Shown: positions 18,588 to 27,120, numbered from the stretch's first letter. The stretch is DNA of 64,000 nucleotides from Shewanella marina JCM 15074 (GCF_000614975.1 NZ_BALM01000006.1:1-64000), one strand, 5' to 3'. Made by a program: numbers and translations. The notes: a model not told the origin generated them from the sequence alone.

Positions 18588-18674
18588 ATGAGTATTTTGG
18601 CAAAAATTTGGAAAGAGATGATCTTTATCTCAACTATTGCAATTGTTGCGGGCACTATGATTATTTTTGGTTAA
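18588..18674 (+). CDS. 28-residue single-pass membrane peptide
   Basis: The frame encodes MSILAKIWKEMIFISTIAIV followed by AGTMIIFG. A basic N-terminus is followed by one uninterrupted hydrophobic helix of about 18 residues. A good ribosome site (ACGGAGAATGAT) supports translation. The peptide sits alone between two terminators with a CRP-like site upstream. Small membrane peptides of this shape often act as regulators or subunits of larger membrane proteins, but I do not recognise a family or partner. Confidence 0.6.
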   Translation: MSILAKIWKEMIFISTIAIVAGTMIIFG

Positions 18675-18839
18675 TTAGTGTGATGAGGTATTTCGAGAAG
18701 CATTAAGTGGGTCATGCCTAAGTAGGTCACTTAATCATTGTGCTTAGATTTAAAATGTTCTATTAAACTCAATGTTTCATTTTAGATATTGGTATAAGTG
18801 TTTATCGACGTTATCTAACTAATTAATATATCCAATAAA

Positions 18840-18868
18840 AACGCTAACAGTCATGTTAGCGTTTTTTA
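18840..18868 (+). terminator. Intrinsic terminator downstream of the small peptide
   Basis: AACGCTAACA (18840-18849), loop GTCA, TGTTAGCGTT (18854-18863), then T residues. The arms match the palindrome after the following pilin gene (19536-19565). Confidence 0.85.
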
Positions 18869-18964
18869 TTATCAAGACTTTTTATCATCATTAACTCAAG
18901 CTTTAGCTTAATAAGGCGATATTTACAGTAAGCAAAATTTATTGCATATAAAGGATTTAATGCG

Positions 18965-19531
18965 ATGTATATAGGGAAGAGGCAAGGTTTTACTTTAGTC
19001 GAGCTGGTTGTCGTGATTATTATTCTCGGCGTGCTTGCCGTAGTAGCGGCTCCAAAGTTTATTGGACTTAGCGAAGATGCTATCGCTGCAACGAATACAG
19101 GGACAGCAGGGGCGATGCGCTCTGCTATTCAATTAACTCGTAGTAAGTTAATGGTTGAACAGGGGCATATTCCCGATGTTGGTATTGTACGAGGTCCTGA
19201 TGATAGCACCACAAATGATGATATAGGCCTTTATAAAGGTTATCCAGAATGTGCCGTGACGAGTTGTGGGATAAACGGTATTACTCGATGGACTGGCTGT
19301 GTTGGGGTATTTGCATTAATAATGGAGCCTAACCCGTTTCCGGTTGGTGCCAATACTTGTAGTGGTAATAATAGTAATGGTGATTGTCGTTATTCAGTCG
19401 CGATTGAAGATAATGGTGTGCTTAATGCCACAGGCAGCACCTGCTTATTTACGTTAGAAGATGATAGTCGTTTTCAGATTAGATATAACATTGCAGATGG
19501 CAGTGTGATAACGACAGAGCCGTCTCTGTAA
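18965..19531 (+). CDS. Orphan type IV pilin-like protein (MSHA/T2SS pseudopilin class)
   Basis: A 188-residue prepilin: short basic leader, then [25 protein letters not shown] split around the prepilin peptidase site (cut before F at residue 9; Glu at +5). The globular part has four to six Cys residues (in ECAVTSC, TGCVG, NTCSG, GDCRY, STCLF), which suggests disulfides. The leader and helix match MshA-type major pilins. No assembly genes are nearby, so it would rely on an MSHA, type IV or type II machine encoded elsewhere. It is flanked by near-identical palindromic terminators. Confidence 0.85.
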   Translation: MYIGKRQGFTLVELVVVIIILGVLAVVAAPKFIGLSEDAIAATNTGTAGAMRSAIQLTRSKLMVEQGHIPDVGIVRGPDDSTTNDDIGLYKGYPECAVTSCGINGITRWTGCVGVFALIMEPNPFPVGANTCSGNNSNGDCRYSVAIEDNGVLNATGSTCLFTLEDDSRFQIRYNIADGSVITTEPSL

Positions 19532-19535
19532 ATAA

Positions 19536-19565
19536 AAAAACGCTAACAAATTTGTTAGCGTTTTT
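19536..19565. terminator. Bidirectional terminator between pilin and M20 hydrolase
   Basis: A perfect palindrome, AACGCTAACAAA joined to its inverse (core 19539-19562), with A-tracts left and T-tracts right. It serves the convergent pilin and M20 genes. Confidence 0.88.
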
Positions 19566-19592
19566 GTTTATATCAGTGTCAGTATCAAATAA

Positions 19593-20744
19593 TTATTTAT
19601 TCAATTGCTGCTCAACAAGTTGCTGCCAGAAATTCACGCCACTCATTAAGATATTATCGTTGAAATCATAATAAGGGTTATGCAGTGCAGTACCACCACA
19701 CTCGCCAATACCGTTACCGACTAAGACATAGCAGCCCGGCGCTTGACGTAGCATAAATGAGAAGTCTTCGCTGATGGTAAATGGTGCGCAGTTACCGACA
19801 ACGTTTTCTTCACCAGCAACCTTAATTGCAGCTTGAGTCGCATATTCAGTTTCTTGGGCGGTGTTGATGGTCGACAAGAAGCTGTTGTTGAAACTGTATT
19901 TGTAGTCCACACCGGCAGACATACATTGACCCGCCACAATGCGCTCAATACCTTTTTCGATTTTAGCTAAAGCTTCATCGGTAAATGAGCGAGTATCACC
20001 TTTAATGGTCACTGCTGACGGGATAACGTTAACCGTACCGTTAGTTTTAAATTCCGTTACCGAGATAACCGCTGTTTCATCAATCGCGCTTAAATGACGT
20101 GATACCAGTGTTTGAATCGCCAGCACAACTTGTGCGCCAACCACGATTGGGTCTGTACCCATATGTGGCATAGCAGCATGGCCGCCAGTGGCTAGAATTT
20201 CAATTTCAAATGCACTTTCACTTGCCATTAATGAACCTGGGCGAGTCACAAACTTGCCTGCTTCAATCCCCGGTAAGTTATGCATTGCATACACAGCATC
20301 AATTTTCCAGCGAGTAAATAGACCATCAGCAATCATCGCTTTCGCGCCAACGCCGTGCTCTTCACCCGGTTGGAAAATAAAATAGACTGTACCGTCAAAG
20401 TTGCGTGTTTGTGCCAGCTCATGTGCAGCGCCAAGTAACATTGCAGTATGGCCATCATGACCACAAGCATGCATTACGCCTTCATTCACTGAAGCATGAC
20501 AGAAGGTATTCTTTTCACAAATATGCAGTGCATCCATATCAGCACGTAGGCCGATTGAACGATCGCTATCGCCACATTTTAAAATACCAACAACACCTGT
20601 TTGGCCAATGTTTCTATGAACTTCTAGACCAAACTGTTCCAGTAAGTCAGCAACCATGGCTGAAGTTTGAAACTCTTCAAAACCAAACTCAGGGTGCTGG
20701 TGGATGTGGTGACGCCATTCAATAACTTTTGATTCTACAGTCAT
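19593..20744 (-). CDS. M20D family amidohydrolase (N-acyl amino acid hydrolase)
   Basis: This 383-residue dinuclear metal amidohydrolase of the HipO/aminoacylase group removes N-acyl groups from amino acids. Typical segments are RHHIHQHPEFGFEE (about 11-24), GLRADMDAL (metal Asp), MHACGHDGHTAMLLGAA (metal Cys/His), FQPGEEHGVGAKAMI (catalytic Glu) and ATGGHAAMPHMG. The start at 20744 follows GAGATAAAAGAC; the 20774 ATG lies inside a hairpin. It is the last gene of the M24-racemase-EamA-M20 operon. By context it may deacylate an N-acyl diamino acid that feeds the divergent dpaL. That role is inference. Confidence 0.85.
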   Translation of the reverse strand: MTVESKVIEWRHHIHQHPEFGFEEFQTSAMVADLLEQFGLEVHRNIGQTGVVGILKCGDSDRSIGLRADMDALHICEKNTFCHASVNEGVMHACGHDGHTAMLLGAAHELAQTRNFDGTVYFIFQPGEEHGVGAKAMIADGLFTRWKIDAVYAMHNLPGIEAGKFVTRPGSLMASESAFEIEILATGGHAAMPHMGTDPIVVGAQVVLAIQTLVSRHLSAIDETAVISVTEFKTNGTVNVIPSAVTIKGDTRSFTDEALAKIEKGIERIVAGQCMSAGVDYKYSFNNSFLSTINTAQETEYATQAAIKVAGEENVVGNCAPFTISEDFSFMLRQAPGCYVLVGNGIGECGGTALHNPYYDFNDNILMSGVNFWQQLVEQQLNK

Positions 20745-20764
20745 GTCTTTTATCTCGTAAACGT

Positions 20765-20790
20765 CCGCCGACATCGGTTGATGTCGGCGG
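20765..20790 (-). other. Intercistronic hairpin between EamA and M20 genes
   Basis: CCGCCGACAT (20765-20774) and ATGTCGGCGG (20781-20790) form a perfect ten-base GC-rich stem with a six-base loop and no T-run. It is more likely an mRNA stability or differential-expression element than a terminator. Confidence 0.6.
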
Positions 20791-20798
20791 TTAAAAAT

Positions 20799-21774
20799 TT
20801 ATTCAGTTACCGCTTTTAGTGGAGTAGCTTCTGCGTCCTTAGCTTCTTTAGCTGGCGCTTTGTTGCTGAACTTCATAAAGGCGATCATAGAGGTAATAAC
20901 TACCGCGATAGCAAGTAAACGCATTGGTGTTACAGCTTCACCTAGGGCGAAGATTGCCAATACGAATGAAGATAGTGGCATTAGGTTTAGCGCCATACCG
21001 GTACCATCAACACCTACACGCTCCATACCGTAGATGTAGATTAGGTAACTGATACCTGAAATACCTACGCCTAAGATAGCGATACATAAAATACGTAGTG
21101 GTGAAGAGAATACATTCAGTGCTGAGCTGAAATCAGCGCCAACAACGAATAGGTATAAACCAAAGCCTAATGATGCAAATACAAACTGGTGGAACATGGT
21201 CGCTACAGAGCCATACTTGTCTGCTAGTTTTGCGCGAGCATAAGCCATACAAGCGAAACTTGCTGCAGAGCCGAAACAGATTAAGTGACCAATGTTGAAG
21301 CTTGAGTTTCAGAGTTAGGATCCATCACTAGAATCGCAACACCTGCGAACGCACCGATAGCTGCACCAATCTGAAGAATAGTGAAACGCTCGTTATGGCG
21401 TAGGAAGCTACACACAGAATTAAAATCGGGATTAAACCTTGGATAACACCATTCTCAGACGCCGTAATGTAATCAAGCGATAAGAATGATAGGAAACTGA
21501 ATGAGCCTTGGCCGATAATACCGCAACAAGCTGCCCAGAAAATATCGTTTCTATTTTCCCAGTTTAGTTTGAAATCTGTTTTCTTTTTCATTTTGCCAGA
21601 CATTAAGCCGACATTGAAAATAATACCTAAAGTAATGAAAGCTACGGTATAACGTAACCATACTAATACTTGTGGATCCATCACTTCAAGGATTGGTGTG
21701 CCCACAATCCAAGGAATGCCCCATAGTAAACCGATAAAAATTGCAGCAAGCCAGCCTTTTTGAGTGTTTGTCAT
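20799..21774 (-). CDS. EamA (DMT) family transporter, frame-broken copy
   Basis: An inner-membrane transporter with ten predicted helices in two EamA repeats, clearly paralogous to the intact gene at 29438 (shared ENGVIQG, LADKYGS, GVISG-type and ALNLMPL stretches). As given it is split. The first part runs 21774-21328, a short middle is readable one frame over (SFLRHNERFTILQIGAAIG...), and the last part runs 21248-20799. Adding one base near 21408 and one near 21295 restores 325 residues, matching the 327 of the paralogue. It lies between the racemase-like and M20 genes and probably imports the pathway substrate or exports a product. Confidence 0.82.
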
Positions 21775-21894
21775 AATTGGTGCCTTTGATTTATTTTATA
21801 TTATTGGTGTTGCTTATATTTTTTACTTGCGAGTAAATGTTTTTTATTTTTTTGTATAACAAAGGTCGAACTAAATTATTGGTGTAGCAAAGTG

Positions 21895-22665
21895 TTATGG
21901 ATTAAGCAGCTTACCGTACCCAGGGCATTGTGCTTGTTGTCCTACTAGTGACATGGCGTGCCAGAACATTGCAGAGTTACTGCAAACCACTGGAAGACCG
22001 ATTCTGTTTTCAATTTCGGCAATATGGTCAAGTACGCGTAAGTTGGTACATGACATAAATACTAATTCGGCGTCAGAATCTTTAAGCATTACATCCAGTG
22101 CCGCTAACATTGATTCTTTATCAACTAAAGTGATATCGGTATCACGTTCAATGCCCAGAGAACCTAATGTGGTCACTTCAAAACCAGCTTGAGTTAATTG
22201 CTGGTATAGCGGGTAGTTAACGCTAGTTGGGTAAGGTGAGAAAATGGCGATTTTCTTGGCACCTAAATGCTTGAATGCTGCTTTTGCTGCAGTCCATGGG
22301 TTGGTTGCTGGAATGTCACCACGGTTCTTAGTCAGTAACTTAGCGACTTTCTCTTCACCAATAATGATGCTCGCTGAGGTGCAACCAAATGCCATCACAT
22401 CCATTGGTAAACCAGATGCAATCAGATCTGAAGCATCACTGATACCAACCGCAATTTGATCTAATGCTTCAGGTGTCATTTCACTTGAATAGAATACGCG
22501 TGAACTAAACACGCCTGCTTGGCTACCAAGTAGCTTGGCCCAATCCATCTCTAGGCTATGATCTGTGCTTAACTGCACTAGACCAATATGAACCTTATTA
22601 ATACGTGGTGCTTGCTGGTGCTCTAGCGGCTGCTCAAATTGGCAGAAATCTTCAAATGTCATCAT
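21895..22665 (-). CDS. Asp/Glu racemase superfamily enzyme (maleate isomerase/EutA/arylmalonate decarboxylase-like)
   Basis: A 256-residue cytosolic enzyme with two conserved Cys residues in the places used by cofactor-free racemases and maleate isomerases: AFGCTSAS (C95) and FMSCTNLR (C206). ATNPWTAAKAAFKHLGAKKIA is a family segment (read in pieces, about 120-140). Two Cys favours isomerase or racemase activity over arylmalonate decarboxylase, which has one. EutA of ectoine-degradation clusters is in the same family. The start at 22665 follows AGGGAAAAG; the longer frame to 22761 overlaps the M24 gene. Its substrate is unknown. Confidence 0.75.
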   Translation of the reverse strand: MMTFEDFCQFEQPLEHQQAPRINKVHIGLVQLSTDHSLEMDWAKLLGSQAGVFSSRVFYSSEMTPEALDQIAVGISDASDLIASGLPMDVMAFGCTSASIIIGEEKVAKLLTKNRGDIPATNPWTAAKAAFKHLGAKKIAIFSPYPTSVNYPLYQQLTQAGFEVTTLGSLGIERDTDITLVDKESMLAALDVMLKDSDAELVFMSCTNLRVLDHIAEIENRIGLPVVCSNSAMFWHAMSLVGQQAQCPGYGKLLNP

Positions 22666-22688
22666 AATTCTTTTCCCTGCGGTATATT

Positions 22689-22708
22689 GCGCCCACCGTA
22701 ATGGGCGC
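22689..22708 (-). other. Intercistronic hairpin between M24 and racemase-like genes
   Basis: GCGCCCA (22689-22695) and TGGGCGC (22702-22708) form a seven-base stem with loop CCGTAA and no T-run, in the same operon as the hairpin at 20765. Confidence 0.5.
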
Positions 22709-22715
22709 GACCTGA

Positions 22716-23882
22716 TTACTTGATAATGATTAGCTCTGGCTCTGCACGAGCAGATAACCATTCCGCGCCATTTTCAGTAATTACGATGTTTTCTTCGTGC
22801 ACCATAGACTTACCTGGTGCGTACACCATGCCTGGCTCAAGGGTCATCACCATACCTGGCTTTAATTCTGTGTTGTCAGTCGCAGTATTTGATGGACGCT
22901 CTGTAAGTTCGATACCTAAGCCGTGGCCTAAACGACCTACGTCATTACCTAATGCGCCGTTAGCTTCTAATACTTGCCACATTGCGTTGTAGATATCAGA
23001 AGTCGTTGCACCAGGGCGCGCAGCTTCAAAACCTGCTGTCGTTGCATCGTAAGTTGCACGGTAAGCGGCTTTAGTTTGCTCACTTGCTTCACCAAATGCC
23101 CAGTTACGGTCGAAATCAGAGAAGTAACCATCACGTACTGCACCCGTATCAATAATTAATACGTCGCCAGTTTCGATAACGCGGTCAGTTGGACCCATGA
23201 TGATGCTGTCATAACCGTCTTGGCCTGAACCTGCGATGATGTATGGACATTCATCAGCACCTGCTTGCAACATATCAATACGGAATTGCTTACAGATTTC
23301 GCGCTCAGTCATGCCTGTTTTTGCATATTCAGGGATCTTGTCAAAGCCGATGTTAGTGATACGACAAATTTCACGTACTTTAGCGATTTCTGCTGCTGAT
23401 TTAACTTGGCGAATTTCGTGAATGGCGAGTGATACGTCAACAAACTTCTTAGTCACTGTTTCAGTTAAGGTTAAGAAGTTATTCACAGGCATACGTAGGT
23501 GAGATTCGATACCTAATGTTGCACCAACACGACCAAAGCGTGCTGGAAGTTTGTTTAGGATGTCAGCAACGATACTAATACCGTCATCTTCAGGACGTGG
23601 TGATGCCCAAGTGTGGATATCATCAACCCAAGTGCCGGCCATGCCGCTTGCACCAATTTCAGGAATAACTGCAATTGGCTTGCCCTCTGCAGGAAGGATC
23701 AAGAACCAAGGACGTGTAGGGCTGTGCCAGAACTGAGTGTGAAAACCTGAGAAGTAGCGAACATTCGGTTCAGTGGTTAACAGGATTGCATCAACTTCTA
23801 ATTGACGCATCATGCGCTGGGCATTCTCAGCACGCATTTCAAATTCAGCGGTAGTAAACCCACGTTGTAATGAGGCTTGCAT
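22716..23882 (-). CDS. M24 family metallohydrolase (Xaa-Pro peptidase / ectoine hydrolase-like)
   Basis: A 388-residue protein with an N-terminal creatinase-like domain (about 1-160) and a C-terminal pita-bread domain. All five metal ligands of M24 peptidases are present: Asp in IIDTGAV, Asp in FSDFDRNW, His in GHGLGIELTERP, Glu in TLEPGM and Glu in HEENIV. Relatives include aminopeptidase P, creatinase and the ectoine hydrolase DoeA/EutD. The pairing with an Asp/Glu racemase-like enzyme, a transporter and an N-acyl hydrolase recalls ectoine clusters. GGAG precedes the start at 23882. First gene of its operon, under a GTTAAC operator. Confidence 0.78.
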   Translation of the reverse strand: MQASLQRGFTTAEFEMRAENAQRMMRQLEVDAILLTTEPNVRYFSGFHTQFWHSPTRPWFLILPAEGKPIAVIPEIGASGMAGTWVDDIHTWASPRPEDDGISIVADILNKLPARFGRVGATLGIESHLRMPVNNFLTLTETVTKKFVDVSLAIHEIRQVKSAAEIAKVREICRITNIGFDKIPEYAKTGMTEREICKQFRIDMLQAGADECPYIIAGSGQDGYDSIIMGPTDRVIETGDVLIIDTGAVRDGYFSDFDRNWAFGEASEQTKAAYRATYDATTAGFEAARPGATTSDIYNAMWQVLEANGALGNDVGRLGHGLGIELTERPSNTATDNTELKPGMVMTLEPGMVYAPGKSMVHEENIVITENGAEWLSARAEPELIIIK

Positions 23883-23943
23883 TCTTGTACTCCATATAAC
23901 GAGCAATCGTTGCTGGTTTTAAATCTAATTAAGTGATTGTGCA

Positions 23944-24212
23944 GTTAACATTAGTTAACCGAGATCTGCATAATACTGTTTACGAAAATTAAAATTGTGA
24001 CCTAGTTCAAAAACAGATGCTAGAGTTAACTATAGTGACCTTAAATGGCGAGAAAATGTGATCAAAAGCGTATTTGAGGCAACTTTTGGTAAATTTAACT
24101 TGATTAAAGGGAGGAAAAGACGTCCTATATAAGAAAATTAACGCATTACAAAGATTCAAATAAGCGGTAAAATAGCAACTAACAACACTCGTTATAGTTA
24201 ACATAAGTAAAC
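23944..24212. promoter_or_regulatory. Divergent promoter region with an array of GTTAAC-N4-GTTAAC boxes (array A)
   Basis: Four boxes share the pattern GTTAAC-N4-GTTAAC: 23944-23959 (perfect), 24025-24040 (GTTAAC-TATA-GTGACC), 24078-24093 (GGCAAC-TTTT-GGTAAA) and 24197-24212 (GTTAAC-ATAA-GTAAAC, six bases before the regulator ATG). A TATTAT -10 candidate for the M24 operon (minus strand of 23970-23975) lies beside the first box. Box order and spacing are repeated upstream of the second EamA gene (30504-30650). The likely binder is the YheO-type regulator encoded here; the last box would give autoregulation. Confidence 0.7.
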
Positions 24213-24217
24213 TAAAA

Positions 24218-24895
24218 ATGTATAAAACAACACTGAGTCACTTTATTACTGAGTTCACTCCCCGGGATAGGGAGATTTTACAGAGCTACTTTAATCTGGC
24301 AGAAAGCATGGCAGATTTAATTGGGCCTCATTGTGAAGTTGTTATCCATTCATTTGAGCAATTTGATGAGTCGGTCGTAAAGATCGTTAATGGTCATCAT
24401 ACCGGTCGTAAAGTGGGCTCACCTATGACCGATTTAGGCTTAAGAATGCTACGCCATTTTGAACAAACCAATGAGCTGACGCCAAAAAGCTATTTTAGCC
24501 ACAACAAAGAGGGCTTATTGCTGAAGTCGAGTACCTGTATTTTGACGGGTGACAATGGCCGTCCTATTGGTATGTTCTGCGTTAATATGAATTTATCTAG
24601 ACCTTTTCCTGAGATTATTCAGTCGCTTATGCCGAATATGACACAGGGACCATTAACCTTGACTGAAAACTTCAGTCATTCATCGGCAGAGATGATTGAG
24701 CAGGCAATTGAGCTGGCGATTATTGATGTGAATAACGATGCCAGTGTTAATTTAAAAGGTCATAACAAAGCCGTAGTTAAACATCTGTTTGATAATGGTA
24801 TTTTCGAATTTAAAGAGGCAACAGGTATTGTTGCTGAACACCTTAATATTACCAAACATGCTGTCTATAAATATATTCGACAGTTTAAAGCTTAA
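24218..24895 (+). CDS. YheO/DauR-type transcriptional regulator (PAS-like + HTH)
   Basis: A 225-residue regulator. An N-terminal PAS-like YheO domain (about 20-135, ESMADLIGPHCEVVIHSFEQ and FCVNMNLSRPF) is followed by a C-terminal HTH (about 170-225, ATGIVAEHLNITKHAVYKYIRQF). DauR, a characterised member, represses D-arginine catabolism genes. It starts a transcript with ridA and dpaL and faces the M24 operon. A GTTAAC-type box ends six bases before its ATG, so autoregulation is likely. It probably controls the whole cluster in response to the catabolised amino acid. Confidence 0.85.
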   Translation: MYKTTLSHFITEFTPRDREILQSYFNLAESMADLIGPHCEVVIHSFEQFDESVVKIVNGHHTGRKVGSPMTDLGLRMLRHFEQTNELTPKSYFSHNKEGLLLKSSTCILTGDNGRPIGMFCVNMNLSRPFPEIIQSLMPNMTQGPLTLTENFSHSSAEMIEQAIELAIIDVNNDASVNLKGHNKAVVKHLFDNGIFEFKEATGIVAEHLNITKHAVYKYIRQFKA

Positions 24896-24907
24896 AGAGA
24901 GAACATC

Positions 24908-25291
24908 ATGAAAGAAGTAATCCACACTGAAAATGCTCCTGCTGCAATCGGCCCATACTCACAAGGTATCAGCCTACAGAACCTAGTGTTCACTTCTGGT
25001 CAATTACCATTAGATCCAAAGACAATGGCATTTGTTGAAGGTGGCATTAAAGAGCAGTCACAACAGTCTCTAGCTAACTTAAAAGCTGTGTTAGAGCAAG
25101 CGGGTGCTTCTATTGATACCGTTGTAAAAACAACTTGTTTCCTAGCTGACATGGAAGACTTCGCTGCATTTAACGAAGTATACACAGCTGTATTTGGTAC
25201 TGACGCTGCACCAGCTCGTTCATGTGTACAAGCTGCTCGTCTACCAAAAGATGCATTAGTTGAAGTAGAAGCAATCGCATACATCAAGTAA
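24908..25291 (+). CDS. ridA: RidA family enamine/imine deaminase
   Basis: A 127-residue RidA protein that hydrolyses reactive 2-aminoacrylate and related enamines released by PLP enzymes. Family segments are [13 protein letters not shown] (about 8-20), [21 protein letters not shown] (about 74-84), and [24 protein letters not shown] with the key Arg (about 103). The position between the regulator and dpaL is telling, because diaminopropionate ammonia-lyase generates 2-aminoacrylate. It starts 12 bases after the regulator stop, with an AAAGAGAG ribosome site. Confidence 0.92.
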   Translation: MKEVIHTENAPAAIGPYSQGISLQNLVFTSGQLPLDPKTMAFVEGGIKEQSQQSLANLKAVLEQAGASIDTVVKTTCFLADMEDFAAFNEVYTAVFGTDAAPARSCVQAARLPKDALVEVEAIAYIK

Positions 25292-25348
25292 TCGATTAAT
25301 TTCACCTCACGACAATATTTATCAGTACCTGAATAAGAAGTGGTCATC

Positions 25349-26524
25349 ATGCTAAAGTTAATTTCAAATGCGTTCCATAATGGTGAAACATCGGCTTTGT
25401 TTAATACCGAAGTAGCTCAACATACTCGTCAATTTCATCAGCAAATTGCAGGTTATCAAGCAACGCCGTTAGTGTCTTTACCACAGTTAGCTAAACACCT
25501 AGGTGTGAAAGCTATTTTAGTTAAAGATGAATCTCACCGCTTTGGCTTAAATGCATTTAAAGTGTTAGGTGGTTCATATGCTTTAGGTCAACTATTAGCA
25601 CAGCATCTTAATCTTGATATTAGCGAGATTGATCTGAAGACCGTGGCTGAAAAACTAGAAAAGCCAATGGTATTTGCTACCGCGACTGCAGGTAACCATG
25701 GTACTGGTGTGGCTTGGGCTGCGCGTGAAATGGGTCAAAAGGCAGTGGTTTACATGCCAAAAGGTTCATCACAAGCAAGCGTTAACCGTATTCAAGGCTT
25801 AGGCGCTGAATGTATTGTGACTGATGTGAACTATGACGATACCGTACGTATTGCTAATGAAACTGCAACTGCAAACGGTTGGATGCTAGTACAAGATACA
25901 GCATGGCCTGGTTACGAGCAGATCCCAACTTGGATCTCTCAAGGCTATATGACCATGGCTGTTGAAGCTGCAGAGCAGATGCAAGCTCTTGAAATTCAAC
26001 CTACTCACCTAATGCTGCAAGCGGGTGTAGGTGCAATGGCTGGTGGTATTTTAGGTTACTTTGCTGATAAATATGGCACTGATGCATTAACGACTATTAT
26101 CTCTGAGCCAAGTGCGGCAGATTGTATCTACCGTTCAGGCGAAAAAGGTGAAATGGTTGCGGTAACAGGCGCATTAAACTCTATCATGGCAGGTCTTGCA
26201 TGTGGTGAGCCTAACCCAGTGACATGGCCGATTCTAAAGCAATGCAGTAACTTCTTTGGTTCTGTAGACGATAGCATTACTGCAATGGGTATGCGTATTT
26301 TAGGTAACCCATTAGCGGGTGACGCTAAGATTGTCAGTGGTGAGTCAGGTGCATTAAACCTTGGTTTACTTTATGCAGTGGCAACAAACCCTGAATACCA
26401 AGCGATGAAAGCTGAAATGGGGCTAGATGAAAACTCAGTGGTTATGATGTTCAGCACTGAAGGTGATACTAACCCAGATCGTTACCGTCAAATCGTATGG
26501 CATGGTGCTCATAGCGCTAACTAA
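25349..26524 (+). CDS. dpaL: Diaminopropionate ammonia-lyase (PLP)
   Basis: A 391-residue fold-type II PLP enzyme that converts 2,3-diaminopropionate to pyruvate and two ammonia. The PLP Lys is in ESHRFGLNAFKVLGGSYAL read in pieces (K about 68). ATAGNHGTGVAWAAR (about 113-127) binds the cofactor, and LMLQAGVGAMAGGILGYF (about 227-244) is the phosphate-side Gly-rich loop. The ESHRFGLNAFK motif separates DpaL (YgeX) from threonine dehydratases. I start at ATG 25349; a GTG at 25340 would add three residues. Last gene of the regulator-ridA-dpaL unit, closed by a terminator. Confidence 0.9.
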   Translation: MLKLISNAFHNGETSALFNTEVAQHTRQFHQQIAGYQATPLVSLPQLAKHLGVKAILVKDESHRFGLNAFKVLGGSYALGQLLAQHLNLDISEIDLKTVAEKLEKPMVFATATAGNHGTGVAWAAREMGQKAVVYMPKGSSQASVNRIQGLGAECIVTDVNYDDTVRIANETATANGWMLVQDTAWPGYEQIPTWISQGYMTMAVEAAEQMQALEIQPTHLMLQAGVGAMAGGILGYFADKYGTDALTTIISEPSAADCIYRSGEKGEMVAVTGALNSIMAGLACGEPNPVTWPILKQCSNFFGSVDDSITAMGMRILGNPLAGDAKIVSGESGALNLGLLYAVATNPEYQAMKAEMGLDENSVVMMFSTEGDTNPDRYRQIVWHGAHSAN

Positions 26525-26547
26525 TTGTCATAAGAAATTGCAAATGG

Positions 26548-26574
26548 AGCCTGTCAAATGACAGGCTTTTTTAT
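26548..26574. terminator. Terminator between dpaL and a convergent pilin gene
   Basis: AGCCTGT (26548-26554) pairs with ACAGGCT (26561-26567), followed by T residues. Confidence 0.85.
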
Positions 26575-26577
26575 TGG

Positions 26578-27120
26578 TTAGCAACCTGTCGTTACGGCTA
26601 GTGCGGTCGCTTTGCCATAATTAGGTTGGTAGTCAACATAGCAGTTAGTGGCAATAATTTGTTCGGCTGTTGGGCTACTACTGTCGACTTTATCCTGATA
26701 AGTGAGTACGGGCGCCCACCATCCATTTAAGACTCTTCTGGCGCTGATCATATTGGCTGCATTTAAGTCTAAATTGATGGCTTCATATATTTCAGGTAGG
26801 GGATTATTATCATTGCCTTCTCCTGTTAATGTATCGTCATCACCTCTAGCAATACCAGTAATAACACCGACATTATCTAATTGGTAGGTGGTTGCATTTG
26901 AACCATTAACGGTATCGCGTGATTTTACTCGAGCTTCTGCAAGCGACATGGTTATATAGCTATTCATAGAACCCGCAATCGCTTTTAGTGTTGCGGCCTT
27001 TGCATCTGCAGATAAATTGATAAATTTAGGAGCGGCAACAACCGCTAATACCCCTAATATAATAATGACTACGACTAACTCTATTAAGGTAAAACCTTGG
27101 TTAATTTGACGTCCTGTCAT
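26578..27120 (-). CDS. Orphan type IV pilin-like protein (second MSHA-class pilin)
   Basis: A 180-residue prepilin with leader MTGRQINQG, cleavage before F10 and the helix [24 protein letters not shown]. The helix is nearly identical to that of the pilin at 18965, while the globular domains differ. Two Cys residues close to the C-terminus (ATNCYVDY and TTGC) would form the D-region disulfide typical of pilins. It is encoded alone, away from any pilus assembly operon. Confidence 0.85.
   Translation of the reverse strand: MTGRQINQGFTLIELVVVIIILGVLAVVAAPKFINLSADAKAATLKAIAGSMNSYITMSLAEARVKSRDTVNGSNATTYQLDNVGVITGIARGDDDTLTGEGNDNNPLPEIYEAINLDLNAANMISARRVLNGWWAPVLTYQDKVDSSSPTAEQIIATNCYVDYQPNYGKATALAVTTGC

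Noticed and set aside
25349..26524. Threonine dehydratase or EutB as the identity of dpaL
   Set aside because: The ESHRFGLNAFK PLP motif and overall layout fit diaminopropionate ammonia-lyase better.
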